64,000 nucleotides of DNA from an uncultured Bilophila sp. (GTDB taxonomy: Bacteria; Desulfobacterota; Desulfovibrionia; Desulfovibrionales; Desulfovibrionaceae), in the NCBI GenBank assembly GCA_902373525.1, contig CABKMN010000008.1:1-64000 (forward strand), in the 5' to 3' direction. Both the position numbers and the translations under genes were made by a program. Below, piece by piece: positions 33,617 through 41,678 of this stretch; within the stretch, counting starts at the first letter, position 1, and each line of letters starts with the position of its first letter. The notes beneath the pieces were generated by a model that did no database searches, was not told the origin of the DNA, and saw nothing but the letters and a program-made list of their open reading frames with translations.

Positions 33617-34603
33617 ATGGAAGAACTAGGTGAAAGAATTAGGCTTTTACGTGGAAAACTACAGCTTCCGAGAGCAGAATTTGCTGTACTAATAGGGATT
33701 AGTCCTACAGCACTTTTTAATTATGAGTGTGGAGATCGGGAGCCTAATGCGGACATTCTTATCCGTATTTGCAAAGAAACCCATACAAATCCCCAGTGGC
33801 TACTTTTGGGCTTAGGTCCTATATATGAAGATGATGTTAAGGATATTTATACACAACTTATTAAAAATATTGTAAATAGAGTTTCAAACGCTATTCTTAG
33901 CGAAGAACAACAAAAATTATTGATAAGTAAAACTACTGAGTATATTTACTCAAAACTATTTAATAAATGTCAAGATCAACATATTGATATGTCATCTTTG
34001 GCATCAATATTTAATAACCTAGATAAAGATAACAGCAAAAATAAAGTATTTCAGAAAGCACAAGGTAATAATATAATACAAGCAGGAAGAGACGTTGGGC
34101 CTGTAACCATTAAGACAACGAATAAAAAACAAGAAATAAAGATACAACCTCCTGAAGGAAGCATTGGATCTGATTCATTTCTTCTACAACGTATTCAGGG
34201 TAAATTTAATGAACTAGGTTTACGTCGCGAAGAACGCTTTGGTAAAACATCTTATCCTGTTATGTATAGTGAGTTCAAAAAATATTTTAACATACCGAGA
34301 AATCAAAAGTATACATCATATCAACTTTGGCCTAAGAATAGAGGGAAAGAAATTTTAGATTATCTTGAAGAAAAATTAGATAATACTATTAAAGGTAGAA
34401 AGCTAAAAGCAAATGTAAAAAAAGGTCAAACCACACAAAATTTACTTTCAGAATCTACTAGGCTACACAAACTGCTCGGATGGACAGAGCAACAATATCG
34501 TGCTCATCTACATTATTTATTTGGAGTTACTTCTAGAAGTGATCTAGATATTGCGCAACTTACTAATTATGTAGCTTATTTAAAAGAAAAAATAGATGAA
34601 TAA
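33617..34603 (+). CDS. XRE-type repressor-like protein with long C-terminal domain
   Basis: A 328-residue, strongly AT-rich gene unlike its surroundings. The N-terminus is a Cro/C1-type HTH (MEELGERIRLLRGKLQLPRA ... IGISPTALFNYECGDREP). A linker includes AQGNNIIQAGRDVGPVTI, and a C-terminal lysine-rich domain ends KLLGWTEQQYRAHLHYLFGV. I chose ATG 33617; a GTG 15 bases upstream (33602) is possible, and neither has a clear ribosome site, so leaderless translation may occur. A palindrome overlaps the start. It is probably the element's maintenance repressor. It overlaps the next gene by 8 bases. The GNNIIQAGRD-type motif is also in that neighbour. Confidence 0.75.
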   Translation: MEELGERIRLLRGKLQLPRAEFAVLIGISPTALFNYECGDREPNADILIRICKETHTNPQWLLLGLGPIYEDDVKDIYTQLIKNIVNRVSNAILSEEQQKLLISKTTEYIYSKLFNKCQDQHIDMSSLASIFNNLDKDNSKNKVFQKAQGNNIIQAGRDVGPVTIKTTNKKQEIKIQPPEGSIGSDSFLLQRIQGKFNELGLRREERFGKTSYPVMYSEFKKYFNIPRNQKYTSYQLWPKNRGKEILDYLEEKLDNTIKGRKLKANVKKGQTTQNLLSESTRLHKLLGWTEQQYRAHLHYLFGVTSRSDLDIAQLTNYVAYLKEKIDE

Positions 34604-34991
34604 AATAGTTCAAAATGCACATGGCAAAAATATACTTCAAGCAGCAAATGACATTATTTGTATTCAAAACGTAAAGTTACATGATATTCACAAGCTAATA
34701 CCATGCCCTGATTGTAATACTTATGTAAGCAGACATGCTTTATCATGTCCTGATTGTGGTTTTCCTGTTGGTCAATATTTTAGAGAAATAAAAGAGTCTG
34801 AAAAAAGGAAAAATGATTTTATAGCTGTAAGCATACTTTTATTTATAATGCAGTCTGTTGCACTAGTTATGCTTTATTTTATCTTGCCTGACTATTTATC
34901 TGTAAAATATGACATATTGCTATTCTTTTTTGGAGTGTTAGTTTTTGGAATATGTTATAGGTATATTTTGTATAGGAAAAGTAACTATTAA
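34596..34991 (+). CDS. Zinc-ribbon protein with two transmembrane helices
   Basis: A 131-residue AT-rich gene whose ATG overlaps the end of the repressor-type gene. The N-terminus has AHGKNILQAANDIICIQNV, echoing the GNNIIQAGRDV motif of its neighbour. Next comes a zinc ribbon (CPDCNTYVSRHALSCPDCGF), a charged linker (REIKESEKRKNDF) and two hydrophobic helices (about 73-95 and 100-122). This is the pattern of a membrane-anchored cytoplasmic sensor. It may provide immunity or superinfection exclusion to the host of the element. Family not recognised. Confidence 0.65.
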   Translation: MNKIVQNAHGKNILQAANDIICIQNVKLHDIHKLIPCPDCNTYVSRHALSCPDCGFPVGQYFREIKESEKRKNDFIAVSILLFIMQSVALVMLYFILPDYLSVKYDILLFFFGVLVFGICYRYILYRKSNY

Positions 34992-35052
34992 TAATTCTAC
35001 TTGCATATTTTAATTGCAAGTTGCATCTATGGCGAATATGCAACTTTTCCAA

Positions 35053-35095
35053 CAAAAAAAGGCCTGTCAAGAGCACCAGACAAGCCTTTTTTTAT
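35053..35095. terminator. Terminator of the rightward gene pair
   Basis: Arms AAAAAAAGGC(C)TGTC / GACA(A)GCCTTTTTTT around an 11-base loop; T runs suit the plus strand. Confidence 0.8.
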
Positions 35096-35147
35096 GTATT
35101 ATATGTAGGTTAAAAGATAAGGTAGCTCCTTTCCCATGCACACGGTT

Positions 35148-35340
35148 TTTCACAAACCAAGTGACAAGATTTCACCTTAGCTTGACAGTTTTCACAAACC
35201 AAATGTAAAGCCCCCCTGAAGGGAAATTTCGGGGGGCTGAACACATCCTATCTGGTTGGCAATCCCCACATTCCGCTCATATACCGCCGACAAACCGCCG
35301 ACATGATCTAGGCTTTACAGTATTTCATAAACCAAGTGCC
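35148..35340 (+). repeat. Right-end transposase-binding-type repeats
   Basis: Three copies on the plus strand: 35148-35167 (TTTCACAAACCAAGTGACAA), 35190-35209 (TTTCACAAACCAAATGTAAA) and 35323-35340 (TTTCATAAACCAAGTGCC, ending at the element boundary). They are inverted relative to the left-end copies. Confidence 0.75.
35209..35239. repeat. Hairpin within the right end
   Basis: Perfect arms AGCCCCCC / GGGGGGCT with a 14-base loop, between the second and third right-end repeats. It may be a terminator or a structural part of the transposon end. Confidence 0.55.
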
Positions 35341-35409
35341 CCCCTATACCCTCTCTCCCTCCCAAGACTTTTGACCTTATCGAATCCCTCCCTTCCCCAA
35401 TCTTCCCTT

Positions 35410-36078
35410 TCACATTCCTTCAAGCGTTCGGAGGGTCTTCCATTCGGGATCGTCGGTGACGTAGCGGGGGCGTTCGGCGAGAACCTTGGCGTTGTCGCCG
35501 TAGCCGTAGAGGGCCGCGATGGTGGCGATGCCCTGTTCGTTGCCGCCCCGGATGTCGAGCGGCGTATCCCCGATCATGACCATCGAGGCCGGAGCGAGGC
35601 CGTGCCGGTCCATGAGGAGTCGGATGATTTCCTTCTTGGAAAGCTGGCGGCCCGGCAGGGAATCGTTGCAGGCCACGCCGTCGAAAAAGGGGAGAAGCCC
35701 CTTGAGTTCCAGCATCCGGAAGGCCGCCGCTTCCGGCTTGTGCGTGGCGACGAACAGGCGGCGGCCATCGGCGCGCAGACGTCCAAGCAGGGGGACGATG
35801 CCCGGATAGGGGCGGCTCTTGGGGAACGTGCCCCCGAAATACAGCTCGCAGAACGCGGCGACGTGCCGGGCGAGCTTGGTGTCCGAGGCGTCGGGGCAGA
35901 CCTTGCGGAAGATGCCCTCCAGCGGCGGGCCGATGATGGACAGTTCCATGTGCGGGACCGGATCGCCGGCGGCGCGCAGCACCGAGGCGATGGCGTCGAG
36001 GATGTCCGGCGCGCTGTCCGCGAGCGTGCCGTCCAGATCAAAAAGGACCGTCGAATAGGGAAGTTGGGCGAGATGCAT
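35410..36078 (-). CDS. HAD-superfamily phosphatase (Gph/PGP-like)
   Basis: A 222-residue HAD hydrolase from the ATG complementary to 36076-36078 behind AAGGAG. Motif I is FDLDGTLADSAPD, the cap loop is LSIIGPPLEG, motif II is LFVATHKPEAA, motif III contains SKKEIIRLLM and motif IV is MIGDTPLDIRGGNEQGI. It differs clearly from the Gph-like protein at 4609-5277. Substrate unknown (phosphoglycolate or a similar phosphate ester). It lies right next to the element insertion point; its 3' end is 62 bases from the element boundary and is intact. Confidence 0.8.
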   Translation of the reverse strand: MHLAQLPYSTVLFDLDGTLADSAPDILDAIASVLRAAGDPVPHMELSIIGPPLEGIFRKVCPDASDTKLARHVAAFCELYFGGTFPKSRPYPGIVPLLGRLRADGRRLFVATHKPEAAAFRMLELKGLLPFFDGVACNDSLPGRQLSKKEIIRLLMDRHGLAPASMVMIGDTPLDIRGGNEQGIATIAALYGYGDNAKVLAERPRYVTDDPEWKTLRTLEGM

Positions 36079-36151
36079 GGATGGGGCTCCTTGGAATGCC
36101 TGGCGGAGTGTACCCCAATCCCGACGGGGACACAAATCCGCCCGGAAAACG

Positions 36152-36185
36152 GTGCGGGCTCCCGGAAGGTTCCGGGAGCCCGCAC
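36152..36185 (-). terminator. Terminator of the BCCT gene
   Basis: Perfect 16-bp arms GTGCGGGCTCCCGGAA / TTCCGGGAGCCCGCAC with a 2-base loop. On the minus strand it is followed by CGTTTTCC. Confidence 0.8.
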
Positions 36186-36243
36186 AAAGAGGTTTCAGAG
36201 GGGGAACATGGAGCGGCAAGGGACGGGCCGATTGGGCGGCGGA

Positions 36244-37806
36244 TCATTCCTCCGTGCGCGGCTTGGTGGTGTCGATGTACAGCAGCTCCTTGGCCCAGAT
36301 GTTCGGGAAGTCCTGCCGGACGGCCTTGAACATGGAGATGTTCATGATCACGCAGATGGCGAGGAGCGGAATGGCCGCGAGCACGACGAGCGCCTGAATG
36401 ATTTCCAGCCCGCCGACGAGGAGCACGCCGAGCACGAGGATGGAGAGGGTGACGCACCAGAGGTACTTGGAGGTGACGCTGGGCTCCTGATCGCTGAGGA
36501 TTTCCTTGGAGGACATCGAGGCCATGACGCGGGTGGCGGCGTCGATGGTGGTCGTGAGAAAGATGGTGCAGCAGATGAGGAAGGCCGGAGACATGAACTG
36601 GTGGACCGGGGTGAGGGACATGACCTTGCTGACCGTGTTCGGCAGGCCGTTGGCGAGGTAGAAGGCGTAGACGTCGAACTGCCCGGTGTACTGGAGATAC
36701 AGCGAGAATCCGCCGAAGATGACGCTGAACAGGAAGGAGGACAGGCAGCCGAAGAAGTACACGCCGAGCACCGTTTCCCGGAGCGTGCGGCCCATGGAGA
36801 TGCCGGTGAAGAAGATGGCCATCATGGGGCCGTAGGCGAGGAACCACGCGCCGTAGAAGACGGTCCACTTGGCGGGGAAGCCACTGGCGTTGAAGGGATC
36901 GGTCCAGCCGGAAACGCGCGGGAACATGTCGAGCACCATGCCGAGCGTGTTGGTGCCGAGACTGAAGAAGTAGCCGGTGGCCCCGCCGATGAGCACGATG
37001 GCGAGCAGGGTGAGGGCAAGGACGGAGTTCATGTCGCTGAGCAGGCGCATGCCTTTGCTGAGCGGCTTGCGGATGCTGCCGAGCGTGATGACCGTGAACA
37101 GGCCGAGCACGCCGAGGTGGAGCGTCGGGGTGTCGGCCAGCCCGAAATAGTCCGCGTACAACCCGGAGACGAGCTGCACCGCCGTGGCGAGCGTGGAGCC
37201 GACGCCTCCGGCAAGGCCCATGATGATGAATACGTCGAGGCAAACGCCGAACCAGCTGTCGATGAGCTTCCGTCCGAAGAGGGGGGTAAGGCATTCGCTG
37301 ACGCGCTGCTTCTTTACCTGCCGCACGCCCATGAAATAGAAGATGGGGATGCAGGGGATGAGATACAGCACCCAGTAGTAGGGGCCCCAGTGGAAGAAGG
37401 TGTAGGCGGTCGCCACCTCGTAGCTGTAGGCGGCGTTGGCTCCGTGCCCGAGCGGGGCGGCGTTGTTGGTGATGAGCGGCTCCACCATGGACCAGTTCAC
37501 CATGCCGATGCCGTGTCCGGCGGCGATGATCATGCTGCCCCAGTGGAAGTTGTTGAAGGCGGGCTTCTGGTCCGGCCCGCCGAGCTTGATTTTGCCGTAG
37601 GGGGAAAACGCGATGAAGAAGACGAAGAAGCCGCCGAGCAGATACAGCAGGATGTATCCCCAGCCGAAGCTCTTGGCCGTGAAGTCGTAGATGGACTGGA
37701 TCATGCCTTGCAGCGACGAGGCGTAATAAATCAGGGGGGCCGAGGTCAGCAGGACGATGGCTACGGTCGGGAGGAGGATTTTTTTGTCGAGATCGGCGTC
37801 ACGCAT
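36244..37806 (-). CDS. BCCT-family transporter
   Basis: A 520-residue betaine/choline/carnitine-type transporter from the ATG complementary to 37804-37806 behind AAGGAG. It shows twelve hydrophobic segments and the BCCT core: AFNNFHWGSMIIAAGHGIGM, TAYTFFHWGPYYWVLY, GLAGGVGSTLATAVQLVSG and FYGAWFLAYGPMMAIFFTGI. The signature Trp-rich region WTVFYGAWFLAYGPM binds the quaternary ammonium group. The substrate may be a betaine, carnitine or a sulfonium compound. A RidA-family gene lies 40 bases upstream in the same direction and is probably co-transcribed, hinting that the substrate is metabolised through an enamine/imine intermediate. Confidence 0.85.
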   Translation of the reverse strand: MRDADLDKKILLPTVAIVLLTSAPLIYYASSLQGMIQSIYDFTAKSFGWGYILLYLLGGFFVFFIAFSPYGKIKLGGPDQKPAFNNFHWGSMIIAAGHGIGMVNWSMVEPLITNNAAPLGHGANAAYSYEVATAYTFFHWGPYYWVLYLIPCIPIFYFMGVRQVKKQRVSECLTPLFGRKLIDSWFGVCLDVFIIMGLAGGVGSTLATAVQLVSGLYADYFGLADTPTLHLGVLGLFTVITLGSIRKPLSKGMRLLSDMNSVLALTLLAIVLIGGATGYFFSLGTNTLGMVLDMFPRVSGWTDPFNASGFPAKWTVFYGAWFLAYGPMMAIFFTGISMGRTLRETVLGVYFFGCLSSFLFSVIFGGFSLYLQYTGQFDVYAFYLANGLPNTVSKVMSLTPVHQFMSPAFLICCTIFLTTTIDAATRVMASMSSKEILSDQEPSVTSKYLWCVTLSILVLGVLLVGGLEIIQALVVLAAIPLLAICVIMNISMFKAVRQDFPNIWAKELLYIDTTKPRTEE

Positions 37807-37846
37807 GGGGGAACTCCTTTGCAGCTCTGGAGGTGAACCGGAAGCA

Positions 37847-38227
37847 TCAGGGCAGATGGACGACGGCGTCCATTTCGACGTCGAGGCCGTCGTATATCCC
37901 GGCGCTGGCGACGGTCATCCGTGCCGGGTAGGGGGCGGAGAAGTACGTCCTGTAGACGGATTCGAATTCCGGGAAATGCTTCATGTCGGACAGGAAGGCT
38001 CGGCAGTGGACGACGTCGTCCAGCGTGCCCCCGGCCTCCTCGACGACGGCCTTGATGTTTTCCAGTACCCGCCGCGTCTGGACGGCGACGCTTTCGCGTT
38101 CGAGCCGGCCCGTTTCCGGGTTGAGGCAGATTTGTCCCGAAAGGAAAAGCAGCGTACCCGCCCTGACGGCCTGCGAATAGCTGCCGACGGCGGCCGGGGC
38201 TCCTGTAGCTGAAACGGTCTGGCGCAT
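37847..38227 (-). CDS. RidA-family enamine/imine deaminase
   Basis: A 126-residue RidA/YjgF/UK114 protein from the ATG complementary to 38225-38227 behind AGGAG. It has GSYSQAVRAGTLLFLSGQIC, the family's Arg (YPARMTVAS, near residue 106) that holds the carboxylate, and the C-terminal VEMDAVVHLP strand. Such proteins hydrolyse reactive enamines such as 2-aminoacrylate. First gene of a two-gene unit with the BCCT transporter. A second RidA is at 56921-57298, so the two probably serve different pathways. Confidence 0.85.
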   Translation of the reverse strand: MRQTVSATGAPAAVGSYSQAVRAGTLLFLSGQICLNPETGRLERESVAVQTRRVLENIKAVVEEAGGTLDDVVHCRAFLSDMKHFPEFESVYRTYFSAPYPARMTVASAGIYDGLDVEMDAVVHLP

Positions 38228-38741
38228 GATTGCTCCTGTGCGCCTCGCGGCGCGGTGAGTGGGCTTCCCCTGAAAGGGAGGAGAGTTCGTGTTAGAGTAG
38301 TGCGCTGCGGCGCGCTTTTTGTCATCGGACAAATATCAAAATCTTCCGTTCTCTTTTCCGGCATTTGTAGGAAAGGAGAAACACTGCGGCTTTCTTTGTG
38401 AAACGAGTGCGCTGGCGTGGAAATTCGCCGGGAATGTAAAGAAAAGCGGTGTGATGAACGCCTGTTATGTGCGGAACGGCGTTTTTTTGCCTTTGCTGTC
38501 GCTTTTCCGCACAACCGTGGAGGAGGAATTTCTTTTTCAGATTGAAATACGATATATTAGGTGATGGAAGGGAAAACAGGCTTCTCTAACGTCCTGTCAC
38601 CGCAGACGGCACGGTGCGCACAAGCGCATAGGACAAACGCAGGAGTCTTGCGGAACCCGGCGGCTTTGGTACAGGAGAAAGAAAAGCTCTCGTGAGGAGA
38701 GGAGGCTTTCCAACGCAAACGCGGAGTTCGGGAGGCGGGAC
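38228..38741. other. Divergent regulatory region
   Basis: About 510 bases between the RidA-BCCT unit and the PucR-type regulator. The AT-rich block near 38540-38570 (AAATACGATATATTAGG) may contain promoter elements. No supported gene. The regulator may act here. Confidence 0.45.
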
Positions 38742-39944
38742 ATGATCCAGAATTTCATTCAGGAACAGGTGGATATTCTTGCGCGGGCGCTCCAGCGCTC
38801 CGTGGCCATCGACGACGTCGGCATCAACCTCGTGGCGGTCTCCAAACATTTCAACGACGCGGACGATGCGCGGGTCAGGGCCATTTTGGCGCGGACGCTG
38901 GAAGAGGATTCCTGCCGGTATCTGTTCTCATTCGGCATAGAAACCACGCGGGAAAAGATCGTTCGCATCGCGGCCTGTCGGGAGCTCGGTTTCAAGGAGC
39001 GTTCCTGTTATCCCATCCGCTGGCAGGAACGGACGCTCGGGTATCTGTGGCTCGTCGGCAAGGTCACTCCGGCCGAGGACAAGGCCGCCGTGGCCTGTGC
39101 CGGGGAACTGGCCGTGCCCATGTTCAGCATGCAACTTGAGGACGAACAGGCGTTCAGCAAGCACGAGCTGGTCGTCCGCGATCTGCTTTCCGTGGATACG
39201 CGCCGTGCCTCGCGGGCCACCACCATCCTGTCGCGGCAGGGCAGGATACGGGCGGACCGGACGTATAGGGTCCTCAGCGCCGCGATCCGCAAGCGGACGG
39301 GCAACCTGCACGACGAGCTGCATTTCCTGCGCAAGCAGTTCCGGGAGTTCACCGCCGCGCACGGCGAAGCGACCTCGCCCCTGTTCACCGACTTTTCCCC
39401 GGAACTGGTGATCGTCATCCCCGCCGGGTCCAGCCTTTCCGATCCGGATACGCTTATGAGCATCGCCTGTTCCGGCGTCAATTCGAACCTGCGCATCGGC
39501 ATCGGCCCGGAAACGGACGTACTGCACCTGTACGATTCCTACGCGCAGGCCTCGTCTGTGTTGCAGGTGCTTCGGGCGATCCCGAACCTCGGCCCCTGCT
39601 CGACGTGGGAGGGACTCGGGGTTTACGGCAATCTGGCGCTCCTGACGCGCAATCAGGAGGACACGCAGTTCCCCCTGACGCCCGGCATCGCCGCGCTCCG
39701 GGAGGAGGACCCCACCCTGTTCGAGACGCTGGAGCGCTTCCTCGACAATGCGGGGAACATTGCCAAGACTTCCGGCGAGCTGTGCATCCACCGTTCGACG
39801 CTGTATTACCGGCTGAAACGCATTACCGACATCACGGGTACGGACCTCAATTCCGGGCTCGACCGGTTTACGCTCCATCTCGAATTCAAGCTGTTTCGCA
39901 TCACCAGCGCCTTTCTCGGCGACGGCGAGCCCAGCCCGGCCTGA
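38742..39944 (+). CDS. PucR/CdaR-type transcriptional regulator
   Basis: A 400-residue protein from ATG 38742 behind GGGAGGCGGG. The C-terminus carries the PucR-type HTH (GNIAKTSGELCIHRSTLYYRLKRI, about 350-373). The N-terminal two thirds are a sensory region with a GAF-like stretch and no transmembrane segment. Relatives regulate purine, sugar-diacid or amino-acid catabolism. It is divergent from the RidA-BCCT unit and is the probable regulator of that unit. Confidence 0.78.
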   Translation: MIQNFIQEQVDILARALQRSVAIDDVGINLVAVSKHFNDADDARVRAILARTLEEDSCRYLFSFGIETTREKIVRIAACRELGFKERSCYPIRWQERTLGYLWLVGKVTPAEDKAAVACAGELAVPMFSMQLEDEQAFSKHELVVRDLLSVDTRRASRATTILSRQGRIRADRTYRVLSAAIRKRTGNLHDELHFLRKQFREFTAAHGEATSPLFTDFSPELVIVIPAGSSLSDPDTLMSIACSGVNSNLRIGIGPETDVLHLYDSYAQASSVLQVLRAIPNLGPCSTWEGLGVYGNLALLTRNQEDTQFPLTPGIAALREEDPTLFETLERFLDNAGNIAKTSGELCIHRSTLYYRLKRITDITGTDLNSGLDRFTLHLEFKLFRITSAFLGDGEPSPA

Positions 39945-40036
39945 GGCCCGTTCGCGGCGAAGCCGCCCCGGAACGGAATCCCGGAGCGGCTTGTGGAAGG
40001 GGAGGTACGGCATGAAGCTGTCCCCGGGGAGGGGCG

Positions 40037-41410
40037 TCAGTAGGAGAAACCGTTGGAAGGCGGGAGCAGATCGGTGTACAGCTTGCTGTTGATGTCCTCA
40101 CCGGCAAGGAGTCCGGTCTGGATCGCCGTTTCCGTGTACCACGAACCGAGGTAGTCCCCGGCGAGGTAGACGCGCTGCGGCGTGCGCATCAGCAGCGGCT
40201 GGAGCTTGTTGCGTCCGGGGAAGCAGTAGGCGAGGCCCAGACGGAATTTCTGGACGCTCTGTTCCACCACGAGGGAACCGAAGCCGGGGAAGACCTCCTC
40301 CAAATCCCTGCGGTAGATTTCGAGCACCTTTTCGTCCGGCAGGTCGATGAGATCGCGCGCCAGCTTGGCGGGAGAGAAGACCATGAAGGACGAGCCTGGC
40401 TGGCGTTCACTTTCCATCGTCCGCACGAGGTTGGACATGTTGAAGGCGATGTTGAAGGAGCGCTGCGGCGTGCAGTAGGCGTACACGTTGTCCCACGGGC
40501 GGCGTCCGGTTTCGTTGGTCAGGAAGGCGCCCGAGACGTAGTGCCCGTACTGGACCTTACCGAGCGCGTCGTGGACCACGGGATCGAGGTTTTTGGTAAT
40601 GCGGTGGGTGATCGCAGCGGGCGTGGTGAGCACGGCGTACCGGGCCTGTTCGGTTACTTCCCTGCCGTCGAGCTTGTAGGTCACTTCCACATGGTCGCGG
40701 TGCTGCACGACCTCGAGCACTTCCGCCCCGAGCTTCACCTTGTCTCCGAGCTTGTGCGCGATGGCCTGCGGCAGCGTCGCCGCGCCGCCCACGATGTTGC
40801 GGGCGAGGCCGGAACTCTTGTCCCACACCAGCAGGAAGTAGCCCACCCCGGCACCGGCGGAGATTTCCTCGGGATCGCCCGACGAGCGGGATACGGTGGG
40901 ACGGAAGAAGGCGTCGGCCTCTTCGGAGAGCGGCCCGGTGAAGTCGGAGAAGGTCCGGTCCGCCATGAAATCGTAGATGCGCTGCTGGCGGACCCGGTAG
41001 TCCTCGCCCTTGCGCGGCTTGTTGACCTTGCCGTAGGCCTTGACGGCCCGCATGACCTTGAGCCCCGCCCTGATGATTTCCCAGCGCGCGGGCCATGAGA
41101 TGGGCAGCCGGAAGGGATAGAAGTTGACGTTGCCGTCGTTGAGCACCTTGCCCTTGTAGGCCAGCGCGGCGAAGGACCCTTGCAGGTTCAGCGCGTCCAC
41201 GCCTACTTCCTTCAACAGTTTGTCGGCGAAGGACCCTTCGCCGCCGAAGACGTGCCCGCCCCAGTTGAGCCAGTAGGGGCCGCGCCGTTCCGAACGCAGC
41301 CGCCCGCCGATGCGGTTGCTGCCCTCAAGCACGAGGACGTCGCCGAAACGAAGCCGCCAGGCCGCGGACATCCCTGCAATACCACCACCAACGACAATCG
41401 CGTCTCTCAT
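40037..41410 (-). CDS. FAD-dependent amine-oxidase-like flavoprotein
   Basis: A 457-residue flavoprotein from the ATG complementary to 41408-41410 behind GAGGAG. The N-terminal dinucleotide fold AIVVGGGIAGMSAAWRLR is followed by VLEGSNRIGGRLRSE, which is the amine-oxidase/protoporphyrinogen-oxidase group pattern. The C-terminal FAD-binding end is VYLAGDYLGSWYTETAIQTG. Substrate unknown; relatives oxidise amines, porphyrinogens or carotenoids. The gene stands between the PucR-type regulator (convergent) and the alkylsulfatase-like gene (divergent). Confidence 0.75.
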   Translation of the reverse strand: MRDAIVVGGGIAGMSAAWRLRFGDVLVLEGSNRIGGRLRSERRGPYWLNWGGHVFGGEGSFADKLLKEVGVDALNLQGSFAALAYKGKVLNDGNVNFYPFRLPISWPARWEIIRAGLKVMRAVKAYGKVNKPRKGEDYRVRQQRIYDFMADRTFSDFTGPLSEEADAFFRPTVSRSSGDPEEISAGAGVGYFLLVWDKSSGLARNIVGGAATLPQAIAHKLGDKVKLGAEVLEVVQHRDHVEVTYKLDGREVTEQARYAVLTTPAAITHRITKNLDPVVHDALGKVQYGHYVSGAFLTNETGRRPWDNVYAYCTPQRSFNIAFNMSNLVRTMESERQPGSSFMVFSPAKLARDLIDLPDEKVLEIYRRDLEEVFPGFGSLVVEQSVQKFRLGLAYCFPGRNKLQPLLMRTPQRVYLAGDYLGSWYTETAIQTGLLAGEDINSKLYTDLLPPSNGFSY

Positions 41411-41594
41411 GAAAGAACTCCTCAAAGGTTGCACTGTGGAAAACGGGTCCCACGCTGAAACGGAGCTTGCACGAGAAACGGGCCCGTTGTCTTCGGGCAA
41501 CTATCAAAAAGAAAGCGCTTTTTTTCCGACAAATGTAGGAGCAGCCTTCGGCTGCGCGGTTTGCGTAAGCGGCGCATTGCGGGAGCCTGCACGG

Positions 41595-41646
41595 CGCCGC
41601 ATCTGGAGTGAAGAACATCCCGCCGCATCTGGAATGAAGAATATCC
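41595..41646. repeat. Tandem 26-bp repeat, two copies
   Basis: CGCCGCATCTGGAGTGAAGA + ACATCC at 41595-41620 is repeated with two changes at 41621-41646, in the leader of the alkylsulfatase-like gene. A third copy begins and stops after CGCCG. Confidence 0.75.
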
Positions 41647-41678
41647 CGCCGGAGTACGGGCGGGAAAGGAGCAAAGGC

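Larger units (their letters stand above)
26243..35343. mobile_element. 9.1-kb Mu-like transposable element encoding a capsid protein and protease
   Basis: CTATA occurs immediately outside both ends (26238-26242 and 35344-35348), the expected 5-bp target duplication for Mu-type transposition. Both ends carry inverted copies of a motif close to TTTCACAAACCAAGTG. Joining the flanks restores a continuous pyrimidine-rich intergenic sequence. Inside, eight minus-strand genes run from an early region at 33.3-33.6 kb: HTH protein, DDE transposase, AAA ATPase, coiled-coil protein, capsid, protease and two unknown. Two AT-rich genes run the other way. Terminase, portal, tail and lysis genes are absent. 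The end bases are not the usual TG/CA, so boundaries may be off by a few bases. Confidence 0.8.

Noticed and set aside
26243..35343. Full Mu-like prophage
   Set aside because: The interval holds transposition, capsid and protease genes only; there is no terminase, portal, tail, lysis or Mor-type gene on either strand.
35371..37836. 821-codon plus-strand frame opposite the HAD phosphatase and BCCT genes
   Set aside because: Spans two well supported minus-strand genes and their intergenic terminator; Glu/Gly/Val-rich shadow.
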